A DNA stretch of 61,323 nucleotides, taken from NCBI RefSeq assembly GCF_001949145.1, contig NW_019091681.1, positions 45,926 through 107,248 of the forward strand, written 5' to 3'. Position numbers and translations under genes: made by a program. Below are positions 30,851-43,311 of this stretch, one piece after another. How positions within the stretch are numbered: the stretch's first letter is position 1; each line of letters begins with the position of its first letter. The notes under the pieces were generated by a model. The model did not search any database. It saw nothing but the letters and a program-made list of their open reading frames with translations, and was not told where the DNA came from. This DNA comes from Acanthaster planci. Taxonomy: Eukaryota; Echinodermata; Asteroidea; Valvatida; Acanthasteridae.

Positions 30851-32569
30851 CTACGGTAACATTTCTAAAGAGACATTGCACAGTGCCGGATGTGATACAT
30901 GTACATGTTGTAGACATGATGCTTTATGGCTGACAACATAACCAACCGTAAACGTATCTTGGAGTATAATTTCCCTAAACATTAAGCTGATGGAAGCCAG
31001 AATTTAAAATCTTTGAAAATTTTTATTTGCAGCTCCTTAATTAACCACTTCCTGCCGGGGTCGCCGAACTCAAAGAAACAGGACCCTTTAACAAAAGACA
31101 GTACTCTGAACAAAAGACCAGGCTGCTGGGCATTTCTGACATTTTTCACTCTCAAAAGTGGTGATAATCCAGCCTTGTTTTGAAACCGTATACCAGGGTT
31201 TGGGGCATTGAGAGCAAGCGGATTACCACCAGGGACAAGCGCAGCGATGAGCCACACAGCACCGCTGCAGGCTAATCTGGCCCCTATTGAAAAGAGGTCA
31301 GCAGTGCACTGAGCCAGGTTCGTGAACAAAAGACAGTTATACAACACCGCACAATCTGGGCTCTGTTTACAAGGCTGCAGGCCTGGCTGAAATACTAAAA
31401 TACCCGGGCATCAATGAAGGTCACCTGTCAACTTAGAGTAGTGCCTAAAGATTACTTGGTGCTGCTATAAACGACCATTAAATGAAATGATGAATTTTTG
31501 AAGGATTTTTAAAACGGAAAAAATGATAGTCATGCCGGCCCAGCATCATCAACATTGAAAAATGCCCCTGCATGAAGTGGTGAAAAATAATAGGAATGAA
31601 AGTGAACATTTGTTTTTTACAAAGATAGTTTTTTGTCTGAAATGTTTTTCTTATTTTAACCATTTTCTGTGTATTTTGACTCCGAATCCACAGATCATGC
31701 CCCTTGTTGCCATGGTATCCTCTCTGGTAGCATTGATGAAGGATCAGGCAAGACGGTCATACTGCAGAATCCAAGACTGCCTGCATCATACAACCTCCAG
31801 AAATGAAAGAAGAGGAGTTGAAAAATGGTAAAAACCATCACCTTGGCAACAGTGCAACATGTGTAAACATCTGATGGACTTTTATGCACTTGGCAGGCAA
31901 CAGTAGCCAAACAAACTGATCATGTTGAGACAATGGGAGCTAATCCAACAGATGCAGATGCGACTGTTGGATCTTGTGGTGACTAGCAACCACAGCCTCT
32001 GAGGCTGTTTGCCTTGGGAAGAGTTGACCTATTGGATCTTGTTACACTGGGCAGGCAAGCACTTTGACAAATGATGCAGACTGGTGTGTCTGGCAGGGTT
32101 TCTAGCTGAACAGTATTGTGCTTGTTTTAATTATGACAGGAAATGGGCCTTTCTATTTCTCCAGCCTAATTTTCTTTTTTCTTTATTGTTAGGGCACTTG
32201 TTAGCAAGTGGATAGACACGGAGAGGGCAGAGAGAGTGGAAGGAGCATGTACTGTCCATCTAGGAGATGTCTGTCGTCTGCAGTGACTGTAAGTTGTCTT
32301 TTCAAGCATTGAGGATGACGTTGATACTGTAAATGCTGCCCTCAGGATTGAATGCAATTTGTCTTTTCAGCTGCCTAAAGATGTGATGCTAAAGAGATAA
32401 ATGTGGTCATTAAGGGGCCAGTAAGTTACTGTCACATTGTGACACATGTATTTCTGTAATGGATTTGGATTTTTGCAGTGCCTTGAATAACTCAACATTC
32501 TGTTCGTCATGAACGTCATGTATGGAGGCTGTGGAGTGATTCTGACAGTAAGATTTGAAACTTTGCATG
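30851..32569. other. Non-coding, no recognised gene
   Basis: Short frames only, the longest 121 codons on minus at 30982-31347, without a known motif. Confidence 0.4.
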
Positions 32570-33010
32570 ATTGAGGCTAGCTTGGCTTAGAGAAGTTTTG
32601 TGAGTACACTATGTGGAATCAATCTCTTCTATAGGAGTGGGGGGTTCTGACAAGAACCAGTGAGTTGGAACTCCTCAGGGGAAAGAACCAGAGCATCCTG
32701 GCACAAACCTCTCTGCCAGAACCACCAGAAGAGATTGATTCTACACATGGTCTACCCACAGACCTCTCTGCCAGAACCACCAGAAGAGATTGATTCTACT
32801 CATGGTGTGCCCACAGACCTCTCTGTCAGAACCACCATTCCATTCCAGAAAACATCTCACCTCTGTTTACCTACATTTTCATATCAGCGCGCATGCGCGT
32901 TAAACCTCGTTGAAAAGGTCGCCCAAGCCACACCCTCCGTGCCCGCTGCATGTCCCCATAAAAGGCCGTGTAGCACTTAGACTCGTCCTAGATTTTTTCA
33001 GCGACGCGTG
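32570..33010 (+). repeat. 55-bp tandem repeat and flank, inverted relative to 40804-41400
   Basis: The unit starting CCTCTCTGCCAGAACCACC recurs at 32708, 32763 and 32818 (period 55). The following sequence, with the ACATCTCACCTCTGTTTAC segment and an AAAAGGCCGTGTAGCACTTAGACT segment, matches 40800-41000 in inverted orientation, and AGAAGAGATTGATTCTACAC recurs at 41312-41331. The two loci could be the ends of one large element or independent copies. Confidence 0.65.
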
Positions 33011-36001
33011 CAGTCCATATCGTGTGAGATCAGAGTACAATGGAGCTTCATGATCATATGCAATCTTGCTGAATTCGACAGAGAACCCTTAATACAAGCC
33101 ATGTTCCGGGCAAATCTCCTGGTCCTTCCGGCCTGATCAGCCCTCTAAGTGTGATATTTCCACCATGTCAACCAAGTTTAATATGTCAGGTTCAAAGGTT
33201 GGAAAGTTTCCAGGGCTAAGCCTGCGACTGGTCTCGACCAGGGTTACTTCCTGGCGAATGCCGCACACTTCCGGCAGCTAGCTAGTGAGCACATGGAAAC
33301 AGCAGAATTCAACGTCCATGTGCATGCGGGAGGGCGGGGCCCGGCACTCAATGTAATCACTCGAATGACTGCAAGTCCCACCCAGTTATAGAGGCCCGGG
33401 GCACCGCAACCGCCACAAGTCGTCATCACATTTTAGCTATGTAGATGACAAGTTTTATTGCAGGTACGGTACAGGTCTCAGACGCAACAGCTTCAACCTC
33501 GTTCTCATCCTAGTGCTTGGTCTTATTCTCCAAACAACTCTCGCCCGTTGGTACTACGAGCATCCAGATTTTTCAACCGTTTTATCCGGCGGATTCCTTC
33601 CCTCTTTACAATAGCCCACGGCGTAATTGACCCTCCGAATCGTGGACTCACTTCTCAGTGTCGTTCTGACGACCGCCATGCCATATTTCCCCATCCCAGC
33701 AGTGCTACCGCTCATGTAGGCCACGGTCTCGCTCCCACTCGTTGGATCATCGTTGGATCAACATCCGATTCCCCTGCTGACACTTGGGGATCGTTGTTGT
33801 TGGGGAACCCCTTCGGAGGCACCCTTTTTCCTCTTATTTGTCCAGCGATGAGGATAGCCTCCATATTCTTCAGCAGGCTAATCTGTCATTTCCAGTCATG
33901 ACGGAAGTACATGCAGGCAAGCTTCAACCATGTCAGCTTCCATTTCCAGTCGTGCCTTGTTTACATGTACATGTTCCATCTTATCGTCAGATGATTGTAG
34001 GGATTTTGGCACATGCATGTGCCTCAAAATATATTTATGATCCCACCGGTATTGCGCGGTATCACTGGACACCCACCAATTTTTTTATGCTACGTCCTAG
34101 GTTCTTAGACGAGACCTTCGGCCTTAGACTAAGTTACCAATTGTGTCACGGGGATAAGTTCACGGTCCTCCCTCGTTGGCCATCGTGCTCCTCCCACGCA
34201 TTCTACTGTACTGCTCACAATAATCAGGCCAACGGAACTCGGTCACTAGGGTAATATCGCTACTATTGCAGAGATCTTTTATTCACTGTAATCTATGCGT
34301 CTTAATCTCGCATCGCTTTTGGGCCAATAACTACACGCTCAAAAAATGCACAGTATGTTTACAAATTCCTCGGGTACGGTACTATGAACCACTGAATGCT
34401 TTCTCGTGATCCTCTGGCATTTCTCCTTTAGATCAATGTTTGTGTACATGTACTTGGTACATTCATTTACCTGTACTCACTTGTTGCCTAGTTCTTGGCA
34501 TCAGAACTCGACGCAGTCAATTTGGGTCCTGATAAATTTCTTGTGTAGGAGGAACAGTACATGTACATGTACGTTCAATCATTAGATTAGTTTATTTTTT
34601 CCCCACTTCAGGTGTTGAAAATTATTTTATTTTGCAGTTGTTATAGTTCTACATGTACGCCGTAATTTCCACTGAAGCTGTTGTCATTGGTCACCACGCC
34701 TTACGTTTTTCCTTCATGGCCTCAGACAACGAGGGATCCTGTACTTAAATTTAAGCCACAGCACTACATTTTCCTACTCAGTGGTGTCACATTTTGGTTC
34801 AAGTTGGACCCTCTGGTGCAAGGGTTTCCAGCCGGGTTCTTGTGTGCGTTCGGTGACTTGACGTGCAGACCATTCTTGAGTGTTCTTGGCTGCGCCTTTT
34901 CAGTGTGCTCCACGCACGACCTTGAGGCACCTTCCATATGTACAATTTGGGTGCATTGTGTGCTGGCATGTTCGTGCATTTCACTTCCTCAGAACATAGC
35001 GCTCGTGTGCATTATGTTCTCCCTGTTGGGGTCGCTTCAGGAGCTGTTTCGTCTAGCGCGTGGCACTGTATGCAGGTTTTGTCATGCACTGGAAGGGGCC
35101 TTAATTTGCGCATCCACATGATGAGTTACATGTATGTTTGCCTTTTGCAAACAACAAAATAAATGGATGTGCCAGCTTCTGGTTCTCGCTTGTAGCTCGT
35201 TGCAGCTCTAGCCCCTGTTCTGCCTCGCCTCCCCTAAGAGTTAAATACACTTTTTTTTTTTGAGCAAGGTACATGTACATGTAGTATCCAATCCTTTAAA
35301 CAGAAAAAATTTGGTTGGTAGCCATTGGCTCCTAATGGGGAAAAATCTAGATGCCAGCACTTTATGAAAGTTTAGTAAACAGGTGCACTGAATATTCATG
35401 AACACACGTACACACATGTGGTATCAATACCCTGTGTTTACATGTACGTGTACATCGTCCATCTATGCCACAGAATCATGACACGGGGCGGCCCGGCACA
35501 GGGGCACCACATAACATGCATGTACATGTACATGTATGTACACGAGCGCCAACGAGGTCAATTCACAAAATCAGGGTTTTCGCCAAGGGGTTCAGCCATG
35601 GATATTAAAATGTCCGTAGTTTCAGCATGTTGGACACCCTGCTGCATGATAACTCCGACACTCTAAATCACAATGACACCCTTTAATTCCGGCATGAGCT
35701 CCGTTACAAATTCAGGCTTCATTTATGTGGTTTGCAAAATGGCCCTGGTGTCCGTATACAGTGCATGAACAACGTATGTTTAGATGGGACTGCCTACGTA
35801 CATGTACGTGTGATTGCTACACATGTACAGTATCGTATATGTACAAGTACAATGCACATGGTACGCTTTTAATTCACGATGTGACTTGCACTGCCATTTC
35901 TACTTTTCTGGAACGAATTTGAAGTACATAATCATTGCTTTTTGATTTTACTCAAAATTACAAGTGTTCAAGTACATTTTGAATGTATTTTTTAAACTAT
36001 C
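33011..36001. other. Non-coding or degenerate, unassigned long frames
   Basis: Overlapping plus-strand frames at 33458-33901 (147 codons) and 33784-34254 (156 codons), and one at 34681-35121 (146 codons), show no recognisable motif. They may be the remains of a mobile element lying between the inverted repeats at 32570 and 40804. Several TACATGTACATGTA words occur (34558-34571, 35271-35283, 35518-35536). Confidence 0.3.
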
Positions 36002-36327
36002 TTAACCCTCCTTTGGTTTTACAGCACAAATGCCCACAGTCACTGGTGAGCATGTATTTTCTATATGGAACTCACAGGTTCAGTGTGTACACAGTTGGGT
36101 GCCAGCACAAAAAGACACAGGGTCTTTTGTGCAGTCCTCTTCACTGCATTTGGTTTACTGCACAATGATGCACATGAAAAAGTGAAGCACAGTTATTGGG
36201 CAGCACAAAAGTGCAATCTGATATTCCTGTGAGGGACTGTTGGTGCAGTGCACAACACGACACAGCTGTGCTTCTTTAAGGTGTTTACCAAGTGACCCAA
36301 AGAGTGACTTCAGCATAGGAGGGTTAA
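36002..36327. mobile_element. piggyBac-type MITE with TTAA target duplication
   Basis: TTAA at 36002-36005 and 36324-36327 flank a 318 bp non-coding element. Its ends are CCCTCCTTTGG and (inverted) CCCTCCTATGC. Exact TTAA duplication and CCC-starting terminal repeats are the hallmark of the piggyBac superfamily. The interior is rich in GCACA/TGTGC words on both strands. No transposase is present. Confidence 0.75.
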
Positions 36328-37204
36328 GTCACAAGTGGCGACTGTATAGTGAAAACATGATCGCATTAGCAAATATTTGGTCGCTTTTGCGACTGATTTA
36401 GGCGCTATTTAAAGTGTTGGTAGTATCAGCTATCTACTTCACGGGTTTCATGGGATTAGACGCTACATGAATGTGTGACCTTTGTTGACCACTTTCTCCA
36501 TCTGTTCCCATCGTGGTTACCTGCCTGGCGCAAGTTGTACATTAGTTGACATTAATTGCTTGTAGACCTAATTCTTGGACATTCTAGGCACTGTATGGTT
36601 TGGTTGCATAAGGCAGGTTTTTGTCACCTTTGTGAGTTTGGTGGTCTTCGTCCCTTTCATGCTGTACATGCCACTAAACACGTGCATACAAGATATCACA
36701 GGTAGTTTTGGGGTCCTTGTGTTCAGTAATGGATACAACAGCACCCATACAACAGCACAGTCTGTAATGCAGAGTCTCATTTTTTTCTGTAGGCCTAATT
36801 TATTTGTTTGTTGTACAGCCATTCAGTGTTTTTTACACGGCTTAATACATAGTGTTTAAAAAGGGGAGGGTGGCAATATCAAGCACCCTCTTGAAACTGA
36901 AGGGTCTACCACACAAATTTTCAAAACAGCCTTGGTGCCACCTCAGTTGGCCTTCATGCCCTCGGCTATTTTGTGAGGTTGTAGTTGAGGCAAAGTGGTC
37001 TTTGTCCATCCGCAGCTTCATGTAATGGCTGTAGCCTCTTGGTCCCTCTGATAAATTCTGCCGGACCATGCTGCATGAGGCCTTCCGCAGACAGGATATG
37101 GTCCTTGTCATTTTGGTAATGTTTCTCTCTTCTAGCCACCCAACGGTCAGAGGAAGACGTCTTCGGTTGGTGCCCCACCACAGGGCAACATCACTCCCAC
37201 AGAT
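36328..37204. other. Non-coding, no recognised gene
   Basis: A 130-codon minus-strand frame (36842-37234) overlaps the tandem repeat downstream and has no recognisable domain. Confidence 0.35.
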
Positions 37205-37545
37205 TGATATCCCTTCATATTTGCTCGACCACAATGAGGGGAATTCAGTAAGGGGTACCGGTACCGTACTTTCAGTTGTTCATAGGAGACAGAGTTATGT
37301 AGTTTGTTGATTGGTTTGATCCCGTCATCTTTGCTCAACCACAGTGAGGAGAATTCAATATGGGGCACATGTACAATGTACTTTAATTTGTTCATAGGAG
37401 ACAGTTGTCTAGAATGTTCCTCAGTATGATCCCTTCATTTTTGGTCGACCACAGTGAGGGGTATTCATGCCTTCACCTCCCCTTCCTGTTAGAATGGATA
37501 CGTCAAGTTACTCATGAGACAGAATTATCCAGAATGCTCTCTTTG
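37205..37545 (+). repeat. ~112-bp tandem repeat, three units plus a partial
   Basis: The segment with GATCCCNTCAT, a TTTGSTCRACCACARTGAGG stretch and later TTCATAGGAGACAG recurs at about 37208, 37321 and 37431, with decay between units. A last ATGAGACAGAATTATCCAGAATG-like part follows at 37513. Confidence 0.65.
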
Positions 37546-40500
37546 CCTCATTTTGGTCACAACAGCCTCATTTCCCTCGCCTCCTAGGCCTACATGTACA
37601 TGTATTTTGTAATGGGCGTATGGCGTAAGCTGATTGTCAGTGGTAGGCTTCCGTAGATTTGGAGCGTGTTGTGAAGACAGGTAAGGGTTTCCATGACAAC
37701 CGTTGGTGCATGAATTTTTCTTGTAACTTTACAGAATCAGCTTTTATGTTCATATTATAAAAATCACTAAATTTAGTGATAGTTTTGGCCCTGATTCCTT
37801 GGTAAAGTTAGGCTTAGGTGACAAAAATCATTGACGTCGATCACATGATTGTAGGCCTGCCAAGCTGCCATTTTTTGCCAGCCCTGACGAAGACCTGCTT
37901 GTCCTAACCGAGACATTTTCCAATCATTTTTTAAAATGTTTTCAACAGTTAAATGATAAGTATTGTAAACCGTAGGACCAGTGAAAGGATCAAAGGATAG
38001 ATTATTTTCTTTCTATTTGTCGCCCTGTATAGCACGGCAAATTACGTTAGTCATGGGTGATGTGATGCTGTGTCAAAGGAGCACAGAAATTGACAGAGCT
38101 TTGGATTGTTATCGTGAATTATTCACAAAAGGGGAAGATACCATGTTGTAGTTGTGAACGATTATTGCATTTCATGATATTCATCGCCGACTATGACGGC
38201 TGGGAGCTGTTGAAATCTAAACTACGGAAGCCGAGTGGTGCCATGATTTAGGTACCGATTTCCTTTGTGTGGAAACCTTTTGAGCGTTGCTCACTGTCCT
38301 TATTATTACTGTTTGAGAGTTCTTCATTCCTAGATGTATGGTGAACCAGGCATGTCACTATAAGATAAATCACTTCATATACTGAAATTTGCATAGATTG
38401 TTCAAGTGATAGCTTTGTGAATTACTTCACACAGTGGTCATTTTTACCTTTTGTTTTATGATCACATGGTGTTGGAAAGTTGTTGTTGTGCACCTCGCAG
38501 GGAATGGTAACAAGTGTGCTCATTTTGTCATACATGTAGGTATTGAACCTGATTTACAAAACCAGTATTTGATGTTCATCTAGCTACGGTAGCCAGGCTG
38601 TGCCAGCCAATTGGTTAAGCGTGTTGTGGTATTTCCACGTACCTTATTTAGCTTTTCTTGTACGTATAGAGTTTTCTAATTTTATAAGGTACATGTACTT
38701 GCCAATTGTGTTGCTGATACAACTGTGGCAGAGCCAGAAATGTTTGTTATTAAGTACACGTTTTTACATAGAAGTACTTCCCCTTTAAAAATGTTTAACT
38801 TTAGTTCAGAGCTCTTGATTTTATTTTTCTATCAGTGTGCCCCCCTGTTAATTTGTTTAAGCCCTAGCTTCCCCCAAATAGAGTTACCACATGGTCTGGT
38901 CACACTCAGTGTAGCAGATCAGCAGAGACCAGTCACCTTCACATGTACCTATGTATTGTTCCTCCTAACTGGAGTGTGGTTTTTCTGCTTGAGCCCTATT
39001 CTGCTAGAAGTCAGTGATTGAAGTCTGAGTGTAAACTCATTAGGTCCATTTTACGCACTGTGTTGGGTTTGGGTTTTGGTTTTGAGTCTTTTAAAGTTTT
39101 AGTCTTTGCGTGTTTTTTTAGTCCTTGAGTCCGATTAGTTTTTTGCATTTTTCCTGTACTTTTTCATTAATAAATTATTTGTTGTCCCTTTTTTGGAGTC
39201 AAATATTGGTGTCTGAGTCCTTATTAATTCAGTTTCCTGCGACTTTTCCTTCAAAGATCCTTGCTTTCGTTAGAGTTTTTGTTGTTTTGCGAATTCCCCA
39301 TAGTGTGTCATTTTTCCCTGTTACACAACATTGCCGTTACTTTCCCATTTCTGTAAATTGAGTTATATCTTACAAGATGTTCTAGTTCATTCAACAAAAA
39401 GTCGGGGATGCTTCCCAGAGGTGACTTATGTCAGGCGCCAAATGACATTTATGTGATACCTTCTCTGATGTTATTTAGATACTGGTACATGTAATTGAAT
39501 CCTTGTCGAAATTGTATATTTTTTTCTTGGGAGACTGCCTACGCGCTCCCTGTTATTAAACGGCACATTCAAAGAACCTCTAGATGGGAGTCACTCGTCG
39601 CATCATTTGATGTCCAGTTCTACCCTCTGCTCCCCCCTCCTCCCCTCTTTACAATTTATTCATTCTCCAGTCAGGCTCCTCAGCTGCTGAGACCTCCTGA
39701 ATCAACCCAAGTCTCCAATGGCTTATCTGGATCCAGCCTGCCTTCATTAGTGTGATTGGATGCTGTCATAGTCTCCCTTAGAGGAACTGAACTTTTGGAA
39801 GTAGATTCCGCCTGGGTAGCTCAAGTCAGGTGGAGCCCAGCAGGCAGGCTTACAGTAGCTGACTTCTCCACTTTCCAAAGTACTACAAGACGGCGGCTAT
39901 TGGTTCCCACTCTTCATTTTCACCTACAATTATCATCGGTGATGTTCCTCTTCAAACATTTAGGGGAGGGATCAGGGCATCATTCTGTCTTTGTATTCCA
40001 AGTCTCACGTTGATTCAACACAGAGGCTTGTACTCTTCATCACCCAACCGTTAAAGCAGTTTCCTGATGGCTGCCTGAACATTTTCACTAGGAGGCCAAT
40101 TCTATGTCTAGTCCATAGAACCGGACCACCTTTACCAGGAACCTAGCGGTGTATGCCTCATCCCACACGTGGGGTTTCTTACCACAGATCATTTAACCGG
40201 TTTCTTTTCCTGAGATTCATGTACCTTCATCCCAGGTTGACAGCGATTTGAACAATGGTGGAGGATTTATGGTGGTGCCTTCTTACAAGCTTCGACATAT
40301 TTCTTTTCTCGTTTGCAGTCCTTACGAGGTGACGTCAAGCAGATTTTCATCACGACCATCCAACTACATCGCCCAGCCTCTGTGACCACGATCGCTCAAT
40401 TGAGATCAGAGGTAATATTATAGTCCTCTTGATATTGAGGATCAGAATCAGGCGCCCATGAGACAAGCAGCACATCAACATCCTGGGCCCACCAGCTTGG

Positions 40501-40803
40501 AGTTTGTGTTTCAGGTATAACGAAAAAAGCCTGCTGGGAGAATCTAATCACCTTCACTTCATGCTACCTGAAGGATATGGTTCAAGCAGAGGGTGTTCTG
40601 AGCAGGAAAACCCTCAAGCAGGTCAGCTGATCAGCAGCCTGTATACCCCAGAGAGCTGCCATTTCTCACAACCAGATAGGCAGCTTCCGGGTATTACTAA
40701 ACAACCTTTCTCATATTTGAATGGACTCAGTTTAGACCTTCGTTACCCTGCATGCCCCTTCCTTCCCAAATTGTTACCTAACGGTGCTACTCTGCAAATG
40801 TAA
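37546..40803. other. Non-coding, no recognised gene
   Basis: AT-rich and T-rich sequence; frames are under 100 codons and without motifs. 39480-40500 has a more even composition and several overlapping frames of 85-99 codons that may be relics of a repeat. Confidence 0.3.
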
Positions 40804-41400
40804 ACAGAGGTGAGATGTTTTCTGTAATAGAATTCCCAAAATCCAATGGGATTTTCCATTCTAGTAAGAAAACACTCACTTCTGTTGACCATCCGTCCCT
40901 ATTAAAAAAAAAATCAACAGAGAGACTAGGACAAGTCTTAGTGCTACGCAGCCTTTTATGGAGCGGACATGCAGTGGGCGTGGAGGGTGTGACTTGTGCG
41001 ACTTTTTCACAGTTTGTGACGGCGTCCCTTGTTACATCAGTGAAAATAAACATCTTTTTTCCCTGCATGTGGATTCTAAATTGACATTGCTCTAAATCTT
41101 GCTAAGTTCTTGTAGTGGTGTGCTTCGTCCTTGCTGTATAATATGACTTAATCTTTTGTAATGTGAAAATAAAGGGCAATAAAATTTACCGAAGTAACAA
41201 GGGACGCCGTCACAAACTGTGCCCGAACTTCATAAAATGACCCAAATGTAAGTAAACAGACGTGAGTGTTTTCTTACTAGAATGGAAAATGTTGGATTTT
41301 GGGAATTCCTACAGAAGAGATTGATTCTACACATGGTGTACCCACAAACCTTCTCTCTGCCAGAACCACTGTTCTTATAGAAGAGATTAATTCCACACTT
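40804..41400. repeat. Inverted repeat (palindromic element), copy related to 32570-33010
   Basis: A perfect 28-bp inverted repeat lies at 41008-41035 and 41194-41221 (core GTTTGTGACGGCGTCCCTTG). Outer arms at about 40815-40890 and 41255-41320 (ATTCCCAAAATCCA, TTTTCCATTCTAGTAAGAAA) are also inverted copies. The locus can form a long hairpin, typical of a foldback transposon or of a TIR element inserted into its own copy. Confidence 0.75.
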
Positions 41401-42789
41401 GGGACACCCTTATAAAATCGTCTCTCAGCCTAAACTGACTGGTACATTTTGTCCATTTTTGACTGCAGAGGGGACCACCAACTTTGTAAGGACATGCACT
41501 GTACATGCACATGTGCAGTGCTCTTCTGTTATGTTCAAGCTACAGCCTGCATGCCAATGTATGTGTATCAATGGTGTGGGTGTTGAAATACAGAAATTTG
41601 CAAATATAGGGCAAAACTGCAATTGTGACTACCTCTCCCTAGGTACATGTATTTATTGTCGGGGAACTCCCCTTGGGCCAAAAGAAAATCTCTGGTTTCT
41701 GGTCAGCGCGCATGCCGCCGTAGACCTGCACGTTGTCAAAATAAAGTTTTGATTTGGTATAATACAATGTCGTAAAGCTGTGAATATTGCTTTATTGACT
41801 GGAATCCTGCGTACATGTAATTTTATCTTTTTTTGATGGGGTAGGTTTAGTAAAGGGGTCTCTCTAGGCCCCCATACATTTAGTTGGGCATTCTTGTTCA
41901 GATGACGTCATTTCTCTATTGTACATTTACACCTAGGAATCAGACAAACAAGCGTATGATCTTATGTCCTATGTACATCTACTACCTGGAAGCGCTTTTA
42001 AACAGTAAATAGCAAGGCAGCCAGTCTATGAAGTGTTGGTAGCGGCAGTACCTGTGTATGCAGTCGCGGTGGATGGACATTGCTAGGAAGAAAAGTTAGG
42101 GCCAAAATAAAGGCATTACAGCACCACTTTTGGAGCCAGTCCCTGACCAGAAACTGAAGACTTTTCTCTTTAGGCCTTAACGTGCATTTTTGGCTGCATT
42201 GTATAATCACAAGGCAAATCTTGTCAGGAAACAAAAATGGAAGATTTTATTTATAGACACTCAAGCCAACGGGGGTCATGGGATGTTACTTCCACCTAAT
42301 GACTTTTAAGGATGACAACAATCATAGGTGTGTCGTTAAGACTTTGTGTTCATTTTTTTAACATTGAAATAAAGTTGACTGAACTTGATGACATTGATTG
42401 GTTTCTCATAGCAACCCTGGCAGGAAGAATTTCCCTTGTGTTTCCGTGCCCCGATACTGAAGAAGAGGTGTACAAGGAGCTCATCTCAGGCTGATGATGC
42501 AGTCAACCTGAGAACAAGGCTGTGTAGGAACCACCCCAGGGGCTGAACTGAATAATGCATGACTAGGGTCTGTCAACACTGGTATAGTGGTAAGTCATTC
42601 TCAGTGTGTTCAGATTAGCAGAATCGATGAAATACATGTAGATGTAGTGTTTTTAGTGGTGTGTGCACTTTCATACATTACATTAGGTAGTGATTGATAG
42701 AAACCAATTTACATACATACATTTACATACATGTACACGGATCAAAGCAATATAAATGATGAATTGCCATGTTCTTTCCTCACCTTTCA
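41401..42789. other. Non-coding; one short coding-like stretch
   Basis: At 42411-42494 a frame after TTCTCATAG encodes ATLAGRISLVFP, then PDTEEEVYKELISG and TGA. It looks protein-like and has an acceptor, but no family is recognised. The rest shows nothing. Confidence 0.3.
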
Positions 42790-42960
42790 TGTCTGCGGTC
42801 CAGGTTTGATTCCTGGCTTGGTCTACATGTACATGTGGATTAGGCTTTCAGTCCTGTGGGTTTTACCCAGAATATTCCTCTGGAGTTTTCCTTCAACCTC
42901 TAAACCTGTAACTGCTTCTCATCGTCTCCTCTCTACAGGTTTCTTCAGGCTTCAGAGCTA
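42790..42960 (+). mobile_element. tRNA-type SINE fragment
   Basis: A pol III B-box-like GGTTTGATTCC (42803-42813) is followed by a CCTGGCTTGGTCTACATGT segment and the GTTTTACCCAGAATATTCCTC and GAGTTTTCCTTCAACCTC stretches. This is reminiscent of the widespread invertebrate SINE body (GGTTTTCTCCGGGT..GGTTTTCCTCCC). The A box is decayed. Confidence 0.4.
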
Positions 42961-43311
42961 TTGTGCTTTGGGTTTTTTGAGAAATCCAATATCCGATATA
43001 ATTACAAATAAAATAATAACGGTAAGATGACCAGACCAGTTTTGGAATGGGAGAGAATGAAATGGCTGCAGAACTGAACCACAGGAGTTGCATTTTGGAA
43101 AAGTTCCATATGTTTTCTTTTAGGATTTCATCCGCATCACTTTCATATTTTATGAAGTGATTGATTCTCATTTGAGCAAAAATGACTTTAAATTTGACCA
43201 GACGTGCTTCATAGTTTGACTTGACTTAGCAGGCGAGTGGAACTTCGCAAAGTTGCTTTTTCTTCAACTCGTAACTTTCACCTCGTATTTCCTGTGCTTT
43301 GTTGATACAGA

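Noticed and set aside
33458-34254. Two overlapping plus-strand frames of ~150 codons as a gene
   Set aside because: No start context, splice structure, domain or repeat motif could be recognised; composition varies along the frames. Kept only as unassigned.
34681-35121. 146-codon plus frame, Cys- and Leu-rich
   Set aside because: It has no signal-peptide-like start, no domain, and overlapping frames of similar length on the other strand; probably chance.
36842-37234. 130-codon minus frame
   Set aside because: It overlaps the 112-bp tandem repeat and shows no domain.
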